Shown in pieces: positions 34,947 through 44,812 of a DNA stretch of 49,729 bases; within the stretch, counting starts at the first letter, position 1, and every line of letters starts with the position of its first letter. This DNA comes from Brasilonema sp. UFV-L1 (GTDB lineage: Bacteria > Cyanobacteriota > Cyanobacteriia > Cyanobacteriales > Nostocaceae): contig NZ_QMEA01000034.1 of NCBI RefSeq assembly GCF_012912105.1, positions 1-49,729 of the forward strand, written 5' to 3'. Below the pieces are notes generated by a model. That model was not told the origin of the DNA and did no database searches. It was given only the letters and a program-made list of their open reading frames with translations. Both the position numbers and the translations under genes were made by a program.

Positions 34947-35435
34947 TCATCGCAGAGATCGCAAGTGCTCTGATTCATCTTGGAAACGGATGAATCTTTG
35001 GCAAAATGCGTAACCTTTCCTGGATAGTGCTGGTTCAGTAAATAATTGATTACTAGAATTAATCACTGATTTAGTCAGTGAAACCTTTTTTTGTATACGA
35101 GTTTGTAAATCTGCTATCAACGTATTCCCGCTGCGTTGGGCTTCCCAAGAACCAGAGTCCCAAAGTTTTATACTCCACTGTCCTTGCATATAATCTTCTT
35201 TGTCAGAGATTGTGCCAAGGTAGGTAATTGGATCTGGTGAAGTCGTGAAGTAGCGCTTAATAAAATTGATACGACGTCCAACTACCTCACCCGTAAGCTG
35301 GGCTTCCCCTAAATCGCTGTCATCCAGCATCCTACCAGTTAATGTATGACCACTTTGAATCAAAGTCACTTCAAAACGGGTAGGAATTCCTTGTTGCCAG
35401 TAAGTTCCAAGCCAAGTACTACTTACATCAGCCAT
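34947..35435 (-). CDS. Conserved hypothetical beta-rich protein (162 residues)
   Basis: The N-terminal 110 residues alternate strands (WLGTYWQQGIPTRFEVTLIQ, GHTLTGRMLDDSDLGEAQLTG, VGRRINFIKRYF, YLGTISDKEDYMQGQWSI), a pattern of small beta-barrel or lipocalin-like domains. The tail of about 45 residues is basic and unrelated. I do not recognise a named family. It is the last of three minus-strand genes (gap 60 bp to the pentapeptide gene), so it may be co-transcribed. The C-terminal tail reads like non-conserved extension, perhaps after a lost stop. Confidence 0.6.
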   Translation of the reverse strand: MADVSSTWLGTYWQQGIPTRFEVTLIQSGHTLTGRMLDDSDLGEAQLTGEVVGRRINFIKRYFTTSPDPITYLGTISDKEDYMQGQWSIKLWDSGSWEAQRSGNTLIADLQTRIQKKVSLTKSVINSSNQLFTEPALSRKGYAFCQRFIRFQDESEHLRSLR

Positions 35436-35495
35436 CAGATTTTTTCGCCACTTATTTTTGTTATGCTGAAACTACATATCATAAATATTTATTAG

Positions 35496-35864
35496 TCAAA
35501 GCTTCCGCATATTTCTACTGATGGGGTCAAAACCTCGAGAAAAGCGGGTACTGTCGTCGTAGCAAGCCCCAGTCAAATTTGCTCCGTAGAGTTTAGCAAA
35601 ATTTAGCTTAGCTCCCCTTAAATTCGCTTCATGCAAGTTGGCACCGCTTAGGTTTGCTCGCGTCAAGTTGGCTTCGGCTAAGTTAGCTCCTCCAAGGTTA
35701 GCCCCCCAGAGTTTAGCTTTAGCAAGATTTGCTCCGCTTAAATCTGCCGCAAATAAATTAACCCCAGCTAGCAAGGCTCCTATTAACTTGGCTTTACCAA
35801 GGTTCGCTGCTGGAAAATCTCTCTCTCCTGCAATATAACGCCGCTTCAGTTCATTTGCATCCAT
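35496..35864 (-). CDS. Pentapeptide-repeat protein
   Basis: This 122-residue protein is mostly A(D/N)LXX repeats (for example GVNLFAADLSGANLAKAKLW, GANLGGANLAEANLTRANLS), forming a right-handed quadrilateral beta-helix of about four to five coils. It begins MDANELKRRYIAGERDFPAA, a recurrent N-terminal start in cyanobacterial members. Function of most such proteins is unknown. The gene lies 2 bp after the upstream gene, so the two are almost surely one operon. Confidence 0.88.
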   Translation of the reverse strand: MDANELKRRYIAGERDFPAANLGKAKLIGALLAGVNLFAADLSGANLAKAKLWGANLGGANLAEANLTRANLSGANLHEANLRGAKLNFAKLYGANLTGACYDDSTRFSRGFDPISRNMRKL

Positions 35865-35866
35865 GC

Positions 35867-36175
35867 TTAGTTTACCTTGCTCAGCAAACTAGAAGCTATT
35901 TGCTCCCATTCTTGATCTAATCCTACTTTTAACTCTGGCTGACCGCTACGTTTGTACCAGTAACGAGCATTACTTAAATCACCCTCTTTGCGATGTAGGT
36001 AAGCGTGAACCCAAGCGCTATCAGCATCACTAGCATCTTGTACTATTTCGTGTGCAGTATTCCAGTCACATTCTTTATCATACCAAAGAGCTTGCAATGC
36101 TCTTGGCAATGACTCAGGACATTTTGGACTTTTTTCTATCAATTGCTTGAATTCTAATAAAGTCATCATCTTCAC
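35867..36175 (-). CDS. Conserved hypothetical protein with helical-repeat pattern
   Basis: This 102-residue protein has ALQALWYDKECDWNTAHEIVQ, then SAWVHAYLHRKEGDLSNARYWYKRSG, a recognisable pattern of a small conserved family. The helix pairs recall TPR/SEL1-like folding, but no motif is full. The family occurs as a stand-alone protein in cyanobacteria and other groups, function unknown. It overlaps nothing and ends 2 bp before the pentapeptide gene. A 14-bp hairpin at 36305-36337 lies upstream. Confidence 0.7.
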   Translation of the reverse strand: MKMMTLLEFKQLIEKSPKCPESLPRALQALWYDKECDWNTAHEIVQDASDADSAWVHAYLHRKEGDLSNARYWYKRSGQPELKVGLDQEWEQIASSLLSKVN

Positions 36176-36304
36176 TTAGAAAATATTAAGGCTCTATTTC
36201 TAGGATACAAATGGGTTCTGATTTGCGGGAAATAAATCCTTATAGTCGTGACAGTAAATTTATGGTCAAAATTCCTTTAGGATGATCAGCAACTGCGGAT
36301 GCAT

Positions 36305-36337
36305 ACACAAACACAGATAAAGAATCTGTGTTTGTGT
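36305..36337. repeat. 14-bp perfect hairpin between two minus-strand genes
   Basis: ACACAAACACAGAT and its complement enclose a 5-base loop. It can end the transcript of the upstream coiled-coil gene, although no T-run follows. The surrounding 310-bp spacer shows no gene. Confidence 0.5.
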
Positions 36338-36485
36338 GTGGTTTTGTGTTCAAAAAATCGACTTAGCTAGCAAACTCTAGTTCAGACAAAGCTTTTGTTG
36401 TAGACATTCTCCAGAGGAGAGAGGAATAAGACAAGTCGTCTTGGCATGAGTGAGCAATAATACTTAGCTTTTTCCTCACAACTTT

Positions 36486-36707
36486 TTAGACTTGAGTCAC
36501 ATCTTCTTGATTTAATTGCTGCTCAACATTACTGATAGCAGCGTTGAGACCGGCAAGTCTAGTGTCTAAATCATCTCGCATTGTTTTGAGGAATCTTAGC
36601 TTACGCTCTAAGCGAGTTCTTCTAGACACGGGTTCGCTACCGTAACAGTTGTTATCCCAAAAAGGAAAAGGAAATGGAAACATAGTTTGCTTTTTTAGAA
36701 ATGACAT
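36486..36707 (-). CDS. Small coiled-coil protein
   Basis: This 73-residue protein has a short aromatic/Pro N-terminus (MFPFPFPFWDNNCYG) and a basic-then-acidic C-terminal helix (RRTRLERKLRFLKTMRDDLDTRLAGLNAAISNVEQQL) with heptad spacing of Leu/Ile. It resembles small DUF5320-like helical proteins only loosely. The start could be MSF at 36707 or the internal Met about 8 codons on. Function is unknown. Confidence 0.5.
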   Translation of the reverse strand: MSFLKKQTMFPFPFPFWDNNCYGSEPVSRRTRLERKLRFLKTMRDDLDTRLAGLNAAISNVEQQLNQEDVTQV

Positions 36708-38018
36708 TACTTAAATTGTGGCTAAATCCTAGGCGAGATCATGGATAAGAAAGTGGGTGGATAACCGTCCTATTTTGTAGTGTTGAGTGTTGAGATGTAA
36801 AAGTTTGGTACAAGATAACAGAAATAACTAAAAAGTTAAGAACGGGTTAAATACCTGATTCTGTAAGTATTTTTCTTTTTTGACTGGAGCTTTGGAGTAG
36901 GCAGAGGGAAGGCTGCTAACGAGGTCTTACACGTAAAAAAATGGGCGGGGGTCTAACACGAAAAATTTGGGCAACACGCCACATGCTACAAGTCGGCCGC
37001 CGCCGCCCAACGCAGTGGCTCCTTTGTTTGATTGATCGGTGGGGTAAGACGAGTACTCGTAGTAATAAGGTTGCCCCGACTTTGGGGGACAATGCGTCGG
37101 CAGGCGTGTTCTCGCCGACGCAAAGTCAGCGGCACGTTTCGGGTAAGAAGCTTCTTACCCGAAAGCTGCCGCCCCTAGAAATTGAGCCAGCCCGCCCATT
37201 TTTTAGGGGACAAATGCGTGACTCCTGACGAATGATTCTTGCAAATAAGGTGTTTTGTATAGCTTTGAGTAGAGTTGGGTGAGTTATGTCGTTGCATATA
37301 ATTAACAGCTTGTCTACTGAGTTTATGGAATTATTGCTGTTACTAAAAGTACCATCAACTTCCCGTTGCAGTACTTGTTCATATCCCCTTACTAAGCAGA
37401 GCTATTTTATTTCATTCTTTAGATAGAAGCTTTACTAACTGAAGCATTATAAAAAGTAATTGTACCAAGTATGATAAACAGCTTGTTGTTCTGTAGTGGC
37501 AAGCAAAAACTACCAAGTTTAGAAGTGAAAGCCAGCCTCCAGTGATAGCTTGTCGTACTATACTTTTCAAACATTTTGACTTTTCATTGGCAAAATTTAG
37601 TCAGCATTCCAGACTCAAACTCCGAGAGGAAGCAGAAAAGATAAAAAAAGTTAATTTTTTTTATTGAAATGTGATAATTTGAAAATATAGGTCAAATGCA
37701 GTGATCATTCGATAGCTATTAACCCTACGGAGCATTAGGATTTTTCTGCAAAAAGTGGAATTTTAACCTAATGCTAGCAACTTTGGCTCAAAAGTGAGCT
37801 AATCAAATTCAAAATCATTACCGAAGTATGCTTAAAACCTTTTTATACGGGAGGGGAATTTTTGTATTTATTAACTTATTCGCCTCCTGTTACCTTGTTG
37901 TTTGGGCTGTTTGCTCATAGGCAAGAGTCTTGTTTTTGAGCGTACTGACGTATCTACTGTATTGGAAATACTTCCCTAATTTTAGGGGAGGAATACTCTC
38001 AACATTAGGTCAAAAAAA
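36708..38018. other. 1.3-kb spacer with nested palindromic element and mysA upstream region
   Basis: 36923-37230 holds the nested palindromic element. The rest, about 780 bp before mysA, is A/T-rich with no gene and should contain the MAA promoter. The mysA start at 38019 has no strong ribosome site (ATTAGGTCAAAAAAA before the ATG). Codon-like signal is absent in all frames. Confidence 0.5.
36923..37230. repeat. Nested palindromic element with conserved flanks (unit B)
   Basis: The outer unit has flank GGTCTTACACGTAAAAAA, stem ATGGGCGGG (36936-36949 pairs perfectly with 37191-37204) and right flank AGGGGACAAATGCGT. An inner unit has flank GGTCTAACACG (36950-36960), stem GGGCAAC (36969-36975 with 37070-37076) and right flank TTTGGGGGACAATGCGTCGG (37081-37100). 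Between inner end and outer stem lies a 28-bp perfect palindrome at 37137-37164. Flanks match unit A at 13247-13355. The frame at 36941-37228 is an artefact of this structure. Confidence 0.7.
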
Positions 38019-39254
38019 ATGAGCACTGTTCAAGCAAAGTTTGAAGTCACTGAAACCGCTTTTCATGTAGAGGCTTACGAAAAGATTGAGTACAGCCTAA
38101 TCTATGTTGATGAGGTTTTTGCAATCAAGAATCCACAACTGGCAGAAGTCTATAAAAATTTTGGACGCTGTTTAGTTGTTGTAGATGCCAATGTGAACAA
38201 AATTTACGGCAGTCAAATCCAGCAGTATTTCAAGTATTACGACATTGACCTGACGGTTTTTCCGATCACTATCAGTGAGCCAAACAAGACGATTGAGTCT
38301 TTCGAGAAGATTATCGATGCTGTGGCTGAATTTAAGCTGGTTCGCAAGGAACCAGTGCTAGTAGTTGGTGGTGGACTCATTACAGATGTTGCAGGTTTTG
38401 CCTGTTCTGCTTACCAGCGCAGTAGCAACTACATTCGTATTCCTACCACTCTGATTGGTTTAATTGATGCGAGTGTTGCTATCAAAGTAGCAGTGAACCA
38501 CAAGAAGCTAAAAAATCGCCTTGGTGCTTATCATGCTTCGCAAAAAGTTTTCCTCGATTTCTCGTTTTTGGGTACTTTGCCAACAGCGCAAGTCCGTAAT
38601 GGAATGGCAGAACTCGTGAAAATTGCAGTGGTTAACAATAAAGAGGTTTTTGATTTGTTGGATAAGTATGGGCAAGAACTGCTTTCCACACACTTTGGCA
38701 ACATTAACGCAACACCAGAAATCAAAGAAGTGGCGCGTCGGGTCACTTATGAGTCTATAAAAAGCATGTTGGAGTTGGAAGTTCCCAACCTACACGAGTT
38801 AGACCTAGACCGCGTTATTGCCTTTGGTCATACTTGGAGTCCAACTCTAGAACTTGCACCCCGCGTGCCTATTTTCCACGGTCATGCAGTTAACATCGAC
38901 ATGGCTTTTTCTGTCACGCTTGCAGCACGACGAGGCTATATTACGAAAGAAGAACGCGATCGCATTCTCAGTCTCATGAGCCGTCTCGGTCTTGCTCTGG
39001 ATCATCCTCTCTTAGACGAAGAACTTGCATGGCGTGCTACCCAATCCATTACCTGCACACGAGGCGGTCTGCTACGAGCTGCTATGCCCAGACCAATTGG
39101 CAATTGCTTCTTTATGAATGATTTAACTCGTGAGGAACTAGCTGCAGCATTATCAGAACATAAACATCTGTGCGCAACCTATCCTCGTGGTGGGGATGGC
39201 GTAGAACTCTACCCAGATGCTTACAACCCAGAACTTGTCGGGAGTGAAGCTTAA
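38019..39254 (+). CDS. mysA: Demethyl-4-deoxygadusol synthase (DHQ synthase homologue)
   Basis: MysA converts sedoheptulose-7-phosphate to demethyl-4-deoxygadusol, the first step of MAA synthesis. This 411-residue sugar-phosphate cyclase has the NAD and metal motifs [47 protein letters not shown], and histidines in FGHTWSP and [10 protein letters not shown]. The C-terminal ending [15 protein letters not shown] is typical of the DDGS/EEVS branch rather than DHQ synthase. Neighbouring mysB, mysC and mysD make the DDGS identity firm. It overlaps mysB by one base (TAATG). Confidence 0.95.
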   Translation: MSTVQAKFEVTETAFHVEAYEKIEYSLIYVDEVFAIKNPQLAEVYKNFGRCLVVVDANVNKIYGSQIQQYFKYYDIDLTVFPITISEPNKTIESFEKIIDAVAEFKLVRKEPVLVVGGGLITDVAGFACSAYQRSSNYIRIPTTLIGLIDASVAIKVAVNHKKLKNRLGAYHASQKVFLDFSFLGTLPTAQVRNGMAELVKIAVVNNKEVFDLLDKYGQELLSTHFGNINATPEIKEVARRVTYESIKSMLELEVPNLHELDLDRVIAFGHTWSPTLELAPRVPIFHGHAVNIDMAFSVTLAARRGYITKEERDRILSLMSRLGLALDHPLLDEELAWRATQSITCTRGGLLRAAMPRPIGNCFFMNDLTREELAAALSEHKHLCATYPRGGDGVELYPDAYNPELVGSEA

Positions 39255-40084
39255 TGTCTCAAGTTGTCGAAAAGCCAAGTGCAAGACCTGTTACACCATT
39301 GGGGATTTTAGCTCAGCAGCTAGAAACCATTTTGCAGACATTCAATCATCAAACAGCTGATGAGCTATTTGCTAATCTCAACCAAGCATGGCTTTTGGCA
39401 GCAGGTTTAGACCCTTACTTAGAAGAATGTACTACCCGTGAATCACCAGCCTTAGCAGCGCTAGCTCAAAAAACTGCTCAGGAAGCTTGGAATCAAAGGT
39501 TCCATGAGAAAGCTACCGTGCGAGAGTTAGAGCAGGAAATGCTTTCTGGACATGTGGAAGGACAAACTCTCAAGATGTTTATCCATATGATCAAAGCTAA
39601 GAAAGTGCTGGAAGTTGGTATGTTCACTGGCTATTCTGCACTTGCAATGGCGGAAGCTTTACCGTCTGATGGAGAACTCGTCGCCTGTGAAATTGATCCT
39701 TACACCGCAGAGTTTGCGCAAGCTGCTTTCCGGGAATCTCCCCACGGTGCAAAAATTCGTGTGGAAGTGGGTGCAGCACTGAAAACTTTGCAGAAACTGG
39801 CAGATGCGAGGGAGTCATTTGATTTTGTGTTCATAGACGCGGATAAACGGGAGTATGTCAAGTACTTCCAAATCCTACTGGAGAAAGATTTGCTCGTTCC
39901 TGGAGGGTTTATTTGTGTAGACAATACTCTACTTCAAGGACAAGTTTATCTTCCTGAAGCAAATCGCACTCCTAACGGCGAGGCTATTGCTGAGTTTAAT
40001 CACGTTGTCGCCGCCGATTCACGTGTAGAACAAGTATTGTTGCCACTGCGAGATGGCTTAACCATTATCCGACGATTACCATAG
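39254..40084 (+). CDS. mysB: O-methyltransferase of MAA synthesis
   Basis: This 276-residue class I methyltransferase uses SAM to turn demethyl-4-deoxygadusol into 4-deoxygadusol. It has the CCoAOMT-type SAM motifs VLEVGMFTGYSALAMAEAL (about residues 115-133), ACEIDP, and FVFIDADKREYVKYF, with GGFICVDNTL. The ATG overlaps the mysA stop, so it is translationally coupled. Confidence 0.93.
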   Translation: MSQVVEKPSARPVTPLGILAQQLETILQTFNHQTADELFANLNQAWLLAAGLDPYLEECTTRESPALAALAQKTAQEAWNQRFHEKATVRELEQEMLSGHVEGQTLKMFIHMIKAKKVLEVGMFTGYSALAMAEALPSDGELVACEIDPYTAEFAQAAFRESPHGAKIRVEVGAALKTLQKLADARESFDFVFIDADKREYVKYFQILLEKDLLVPGGFICVDNTLLQGQVYLPEANRTPNGEAIAEFNHVVAADSRVEQVLLPLRDGLTIIRRLP

Positions 40085-40574
40085 TTGTCATACATTGAGT
40101 CTGCACGTTTATTTGTGCTAAGAGAACTCAGAATTCAGAATGATTGAAAACAGCACTCACACACTTCCTCTTTTTTAAATTCATAACTCTCTAAGTTCTG
40201 AGTTCTTCAATCACTCATGTCTGTCAACCCCTTCTCTTTTGCAGATGCGTAGCTTCTGCTTACTAGGCATTTTGCGCTTATGGGGAAATTTAAAATTCAT
40301 GCATTATTGCTTGAACTTTGTAAGCGCAAAACTCACGCTAAAGGGATAAACTTTGCATATCTGTTCGTATCTCCTCTGCTGGAGATCACGCTAACGCTTT
40401 CCTACGGCGTTCTTTAGGTGCGACGAGCACCAGAAGCATAATATTACAAAATAGTTTGGTGACAGTTGGATTCCTAGTTCCGCAATTCAAAAAATTGCGA
40501 ATTATGAATGACTAATCATCATCGCACAATCTCTTCCCTTATCATCTACTAAAGAAGTAACATCACTAATTTCT
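40085..40574. other. 490-bp spacer between mysB and mysC
   Basis: The spacer includes an inverted repeat AGAACTCAGAA (40123-40133) with TTCTGAGTTCT (40196-40206), then dispersed repeats of the GCGTAGCTTCTGCTTAC type near 40240-40430. It could end mysAB transcripts or hold a second promoter for mysCD. No gene is seen. Confidence 0.45.
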
Positions 40575-41918
40575 TTGATGACACAAGTCAAAGCCCTATT
40601 TCAGAATCTTGCGACCTTGGCAATACTCTTGTTAGTGTTGCCTATTAATGCTGCTATAGTTTTAGTATCTCTGTTTTGGAATCGCTTAAGCCGTCTTGTT
40701 CGTCCTCAGACAGCTGTCGCCGCAAACCGCAAAAATATCTTGATTAGCGGTGCCAAAATGACGAAGGCGCTGCAGCTTGCTCGTTCTTTTCACGCTGCGG
40801 GACACAGAGTTGTCCTAATAGAAACCCACAAATACTGGTTATCGGGACATCGGTTTTCTGGTGCGGTTTCTCGCTTTTATACAACTCCCACCCCACAGTA
40901 TGACCCCGAAGCTTATATCCAAGCTTTACTAGACATTGTTAAGAAAGAAAACATTGATGTCTATGTTCCTGTCACGAGTCCAATTGCGAGTTACTATGAC
41001 TCTTTAGCAAAACCTGCACTCTCACCCTACTGTGAAGTTTTTCACTTCGACGCTGATGTCACCCAAATGCTAGATGATAAATTTGCTTTGAGTGAAAAAG
41101 CAAGAGCGTTTGGCTTATCGGTTCCCAAATCCTTTAAAATTACAAACCCTGAACAAGTTCTAAATTTTGATTTTTCTGGGGAAACTCGCAAATATATTCT
41201 CAAAAGCATTCCTTACGACTCAGTACGGCGCTTAGATTTAACTAAGTTACCTTGCGATACTCCAGAGGAAACAGCAGCATTTGTCAGAAGTTTGCCAATC
41301 AGCCCGGAAAAACCCTGGATTATGCAAGAGTTTATTCCTGGCAAGGAATTTTGCACTCACAGCACAGTCAAGAATGGAGAGTTACGACTGCACTGCTGTG
41401 CAGAATCTTCAGCTTTTCAGGTTAATTACGAAAATGTAGAAAACCCGAAAATTCAGGAATGGGTGAGACATTTTGTCAAGGAACTGGGAATCACCGGACA
41501 AGTTTCCTTCGATTTTATCCAAGCTGAAGATCAGACAGTTTACGCCATTGAATGTAACCCCCGAACGCATTCGGCAATTACAATGTTTTACAACCATCCA
41601 CAAGTGGCAGATGCTTATTTGAGTGAAGAATCTTTCACTGAACCTCTTGTACCACTGCCAAACAGCAAGCCGACATACTGGACATATCACGAAGTCTGGC
41701 GGTTAACTGGTATTCGTTCCTTTGCTCAACTGCAAACTTGGATACGCAACTTTCTACGAGGTACTGATGCTATTTATAAGCCGGATGATCCATTGCCGTT
41801 TCTGATGCTACACCACTGGCAAATTCCCTTGCTTTTGCTCAATAATCTGCGCCAACTCAAAGGTTGGACAAAGATTGATTTTAATATTGGTAAACTTGTG
41901 GAATTAGGTGGCGATTGA
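40575..41918 (+). CDS. mysC: ATP-grasp ligase making mycosporine-glycine
   Basis: This 447-residue ATP-grasp protein joins glycine to 4-deoxygadusol, giving mycosporine-glycine. It has an N-terminal hydrophobic segment (LATLAILLLVLPINAAIVLVSLF), which is known in cyanobacterial MysC, then ILISGAKMTKALQLARSFHAAGH, and ATP-grasp core stretches KYILKSIPYDS, PWIMQEFIPGKEFCTHSTVKNG and AIECNPRTHSAITMFY. Start is ATG 40575 (with the following ATG at 40578). The 93-bp gap to mysD suggests one transcript. Confidence 0.94.
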   Translation: MMTQVKALFQNLATLAILLLVLPINAAIVLVSLFWNRLSRLVRPQTAVAANRKNILISGAKMTKALQLARSFHAAGHRVVLIETHKYWLSGHRFSGAVSRFYTTPTPQYDPEAYIQALLDIVKKENIDVYVPVTSPIASYYDSLAKPALSPYCEVFHFDADVTQMLDDKFALSEKARAFGLSVPKSFKITNPEQVLNFDFSGETRKYILKSIPYDSVRRLDLTKLPCDTPEETAAFVRSLPISPEKPWIMQEFIPGKEFCTHSTVKNGELRLHCCAESSAFQVNYENVENPKIQEWVRHFVKELGITGQVSFDFIQAEDQTVYAIECNPRTHSAITMFYNHPQVADAYLSEESFTEPLVPLPNSKPTYWTYHEVWRLTGIRSFAQLQTWIRNFLRGTDAIYKPDDPLPFLMLHHWQIPLLLLNNLRQLKGWTKIDFNIGKLVELGGD

Positions 41919-42086
41919 GCTAGGGATAAATTTTGATGTAACCGCTATTAATTGTCTTGTTTTCTGAGAACTCAACAAATGTGCCAGTAGCAATAACTTC
42001 GGAATGTTATTTTGCTATTTTTAGCACGTCTGCTATCAAGCTTGGAATCAGGTCTTCTAATTAATTTTAATTTAGTTTCAACAAAT

Positions 42087-43199
42087 ATGTCCGAAAAAAT
42101 ACTTGAAACTCAAGCTTCATCCTTATTTTCAACTACAGCCACAACGCCAATATTGCGAGTATTGCACCTCGTCGGCTCCCGTGTCTCTGACTTCTACTAC
42201 AACCTATCAATGATATATGGAAAGGAAGTAGTGCAACCAGTTGGTGTCAGCAGCTACTATGCAGTCATACATCCTGACGGTCTTTGGCAGTTAGGTACGT
42301 CCTTGGATGCCTTGTCAGAGAATATGTCACTCCAGGACATGATTTCTGGGCTACCTGAGATTGATGTAGTAGTACCCCATTTGTTTTGTTTTCCTGGGAT
42401 GACCAGTTTCCGGGCGTTATTCGAGGATATTCTTGGTCTCCCCCTGGTAGGGTCGCCATCCCACTGTACAGCGCTGGCTACCAACAAAGCTCAGACACGC
42501 AGCGTTGTGGCTGTATCTGGTGTTCGCGTTGCCAAGGCACAACTACTACGCAAGGGAGATACCTTAACGATGCAGCCTCCATTCATAGTGAAACCGAACT
42601 CGGAAGATAATTCTTTGGGCTTGACGTTGGTTTGGAATGAAACTCAGATAGAGTCAGCATTGCACGTTGGCTTTGAACTTGACGAAACCTTGTTAGTTGA
42701 GGATTATATCCCTGGGCGGGAAGTGCGTGTGGGTGTAATCGAGCGTGGGGGTCAGTTGTGGGTGCCGCCGATGATAGAGTATTTAGTCACGGAGGAACAC
42801 CCTATTAGAACTGTACATGATAAGTTAGATCTGCAATCTGACGGAACGCCTGGAAAGCAACCGGAAAAACCAGCAGCAAAGCCGATGTGTCCAGCTAATG
42901 TGACACCAGAGCTATTCGAGAAACTCGCGGATGCTGCTAAGAAGGCTCATATTGCTTTGGGTTGTCGCGATTACTCTTTGTATGACTTCCGGATACACAA
43001 AGCAACCAACGAGCCGTATCTGCTGGAGGCGGGATTGTTTTGGTCTTTCGCCAAGATTGGTATGATTTCGCGGATGCTTCTGGCTGGTGGGGAACGTTTG
43101 GAGGATGTGACATTGGAGTTGTGGCGTGGGGCGGCAGCCCGGACTCGTGTGGCTTGTGGTTCGCTCTTTAAGTACACTAAAGCAGAACAACTCTTATAG
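42087..43199 (+). CDS. mysD: D-Ala-D-Ala ligase-like enzyme adding the second MAA amino acid
   Basis: This protein of about 370 residues is an ATP-grasp homologue that couples an amino acid, often serine or threonine, to mycosporine-glycine, giving shinorine or porphyra-334. Stretches PLVGSPSHCTALATNKAQTR, PFIVKPNSEDNSLGL, LVEDYIPGREVRVGVIE and YLLEAGLFWSF match the family. I chose ATG 42087 (MSEKILETQ) because the 25 residues before it lack conserved character. The in-frame ATG at 42012 is an alternative. It is the last gene of the cluster and no NRPS-type mysE follows. Confidence 0.92.
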   Translation: MSEKILETQASSLFSTTATTPILRVLHLVGSRVSDFYYNLSMIYGKEVVQPVGVSSYYAVIHPDGLWQLGTSLDALSENMSLQDMISGLPEIDVVVPHLFCFPGMTSFRALFEDILGLPLVGSPSHCTALATNKAQTRSVVAVSGVRVAKAQLLRKGDTLTMQPPFIVKPNSEDNSLGLTLVWNETQIESALHVGFELDETLLVEDYIPGREVRVGVIERGGQLWVPPMIEYLVTEEHPIRTVHDKLDLQSDGTPGKQPEKPAAKPMCPANVTPELFEKLADAAKKAHIALGCRDYSLYDFRIHKATNEPYLLEAGLFWSFAKIGMISRMLLAGGERLEDVTLELWRGAAARTRVACGSLFKYTKAEQLL

Positions 43200-43729
43200 A
43201 CAAGTTCAAAATCACTCTCCAGCGGGTGTGCTCATAAGTAGTTGGTTGAGACTGACGCCCAGACACGCAGACACGGAGACGCGGGGAAAAAGAAAAGTTT
43301 ACCCACCTTAACTCACCAACTGTGTTTGACCGCACCCCAATCTGCTTAACCCGAACTCAGGTTTTCTTAATTTGGGACGCGTAGTTGGATACTCGTTAGC
43401 GAAAGTAGCTACTTTGTTGCATCTCGTAATCAGATAGAACTCATTCGTCACAAGTTAAAATAATATTGCTTTTATCAATTATAAATTCTGCTGAAAATTG
43501 AATAAAAATAAGGTGTAAAATTCGATTTTATGTTGGGTTTCACTCTGGTTCAACCTAACCTAAAATATGACATTAACAATGAGTGTTGATTAAGAAATCA
43601 ATCAAAAGTAGTATATAAATCGATGATTAGATTAGGTATATAAACTTAATACTTTTATAAGCAGGTGATAAATAGTACGGATGCTATATTAAAGGCAAAG
43701 CTATGTGCTGAAGTTTTGAGGCAAAGGCA
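43200..43729. other. 530-bp spacer before the aldolase gene
   Basis: It is mostly A/T-rich. A copy of the GGTTTCACTCTGGTTCAACCTAACC-like repeat, of the TAGGTTGGGTT type, lies near 43530-43565. The last 150 bp should contain the promoter of the aldolase. No gene is seen. Confidence 0.4.
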
Positions 43730-44812
43730 ATGACTACAACACTCTCTGCGCCTGATTCTATCGAGTCCTTGCTAGGCAAAGAAGCAGAAGACTTGCTCAC
43801 CTACAAGGCAAAAGTTTCTAAAGATTTGCTACATCTACCAGGACCAGACTTTGTAGATCGAGTTTGGTTAAACAGCGATCGCAATCCCCAAGTCTTGCGT
43901 AATCTCCAAACACTCTATTCTACAGGACGGCTGGCAAATACTGGCTATCTCTCTATTCTCCCTGTAGACCAAGGGATTGAACACTCAGCAGGTGCATCAT
44001 TTGCACCCAATCCCATTTACTTTGATCCCGAAAATATTGTTAAGCTGGCAATAGAAGCAGGCTGCAACGCTGTTGCTACGACATTGGGAGTTTTAGGCTC
44101 AGTTTCACGCAAGTACGCCCACAAAATTCCCTTCATAGTCAAACTCAACCACAACGAACTGCTGACTTTCCCCAATCAATTTGACCAAGTTTTGTTTGCT
44201 TCAGTTGAACAAGCTTGGAATTTGGGAGCAGTTGCTGTGGGTGCGACAATTTATTTTGGTTCAGAAAACTCCACCAGGCAAATTCAAGAAATTAGCCAAG
44301 CTTTCAAACGCGCTCATGATTTGGGGATGGTGACGATTCTCTGGTGTTATCTACGGAACAACGCTTTCAAGGAAGACAAAGACTATCACCTTGCTGCTGA
44401 CCTCACAGGACAAGCGAATCATCTCGGTGTGACAATTGAGGCTGACATTATTAAACAAAAGTTGCCTGAAAATAACAACGGTTACGGAGCAGTAGCCAAG
44501 GCGACTGGTAAGAGTTACGGTAAAACCAATGAGCGGGTTTACACAGATTTGACAACTGACCACCCAATCGATTTAACTCGTTACCAGGTACTCAATTGCT
44601 ATTGTGGACGCGCAGGACTGATTAACTCTGGTGGGGCGTCTGGAAAAAATGACTTTGCTGAAGCTGTTCGGACTGCGGTAATCAATAAACGCGCTGGAGG
44701 AACAGGATTAATTTCTGGGCGCAAAACATTCCAACGTCCGTTTGAAGAAGGAGTGAAATTGTTTCACACGATTCAGGATGTTTACTTGTCTGATGCAGTG
44801 GCGATCGCCTAA
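43730..44812 (+). CDS. Class I fructose-bisphosphate aldolase
   Basis: This 360-residue DeoC/LacD-superfamily (DhnA-type) class I aldolase interconverts fructose-1,6-bisphosphate and the triose phosphates through a lysine Schiff base. [45 protein letters not shown] and [19 protein letters not shown] match the family. Cyanobacteria use mainly class II, so this is the alternative isoenzyme. It is monocistronic. FBA-I activity is reported to aid stress tolerance in several cyanobacteria. Confidence 0.9.
   Translation: MTTTLSAPDSIESLLGKEAEDLLTYKAKVSKDLLHLPGPDFVDRVWLNSDRNPQVLRNLQTLYSTGRLANTGYLSILPVDQGIEHSAGASFAPNPIYFDPENIVKLAIEAGCNAVATTLGVLGSVSRKYAHKIPFIVKLNHNELLTFPNQFDQVLFASVEQAWNLGAVAVGATIYFGSENSTRQIQEISQAFKRAHDLGMVTILWCYLRNNAFKEDKDYHLAADLTGQANHLGVTIEADIIKQKLPENNNGYGAVAKATGKSYGKTNERVYTDLTTDHPIDLTRYQVLNCYCGRAGLINSGGASGKNDFAEAVRTAVINKRAGGTGLISGRKTFQRPFEEGVKLFHTIQDVYLSDAVAIA

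Noticed and set aside
36941-37228. Open frame of 95 codons in the palindromic element
   Set aside because: The frame follows from the repeat structure (stems and flanks) and encodes no sensible protein.
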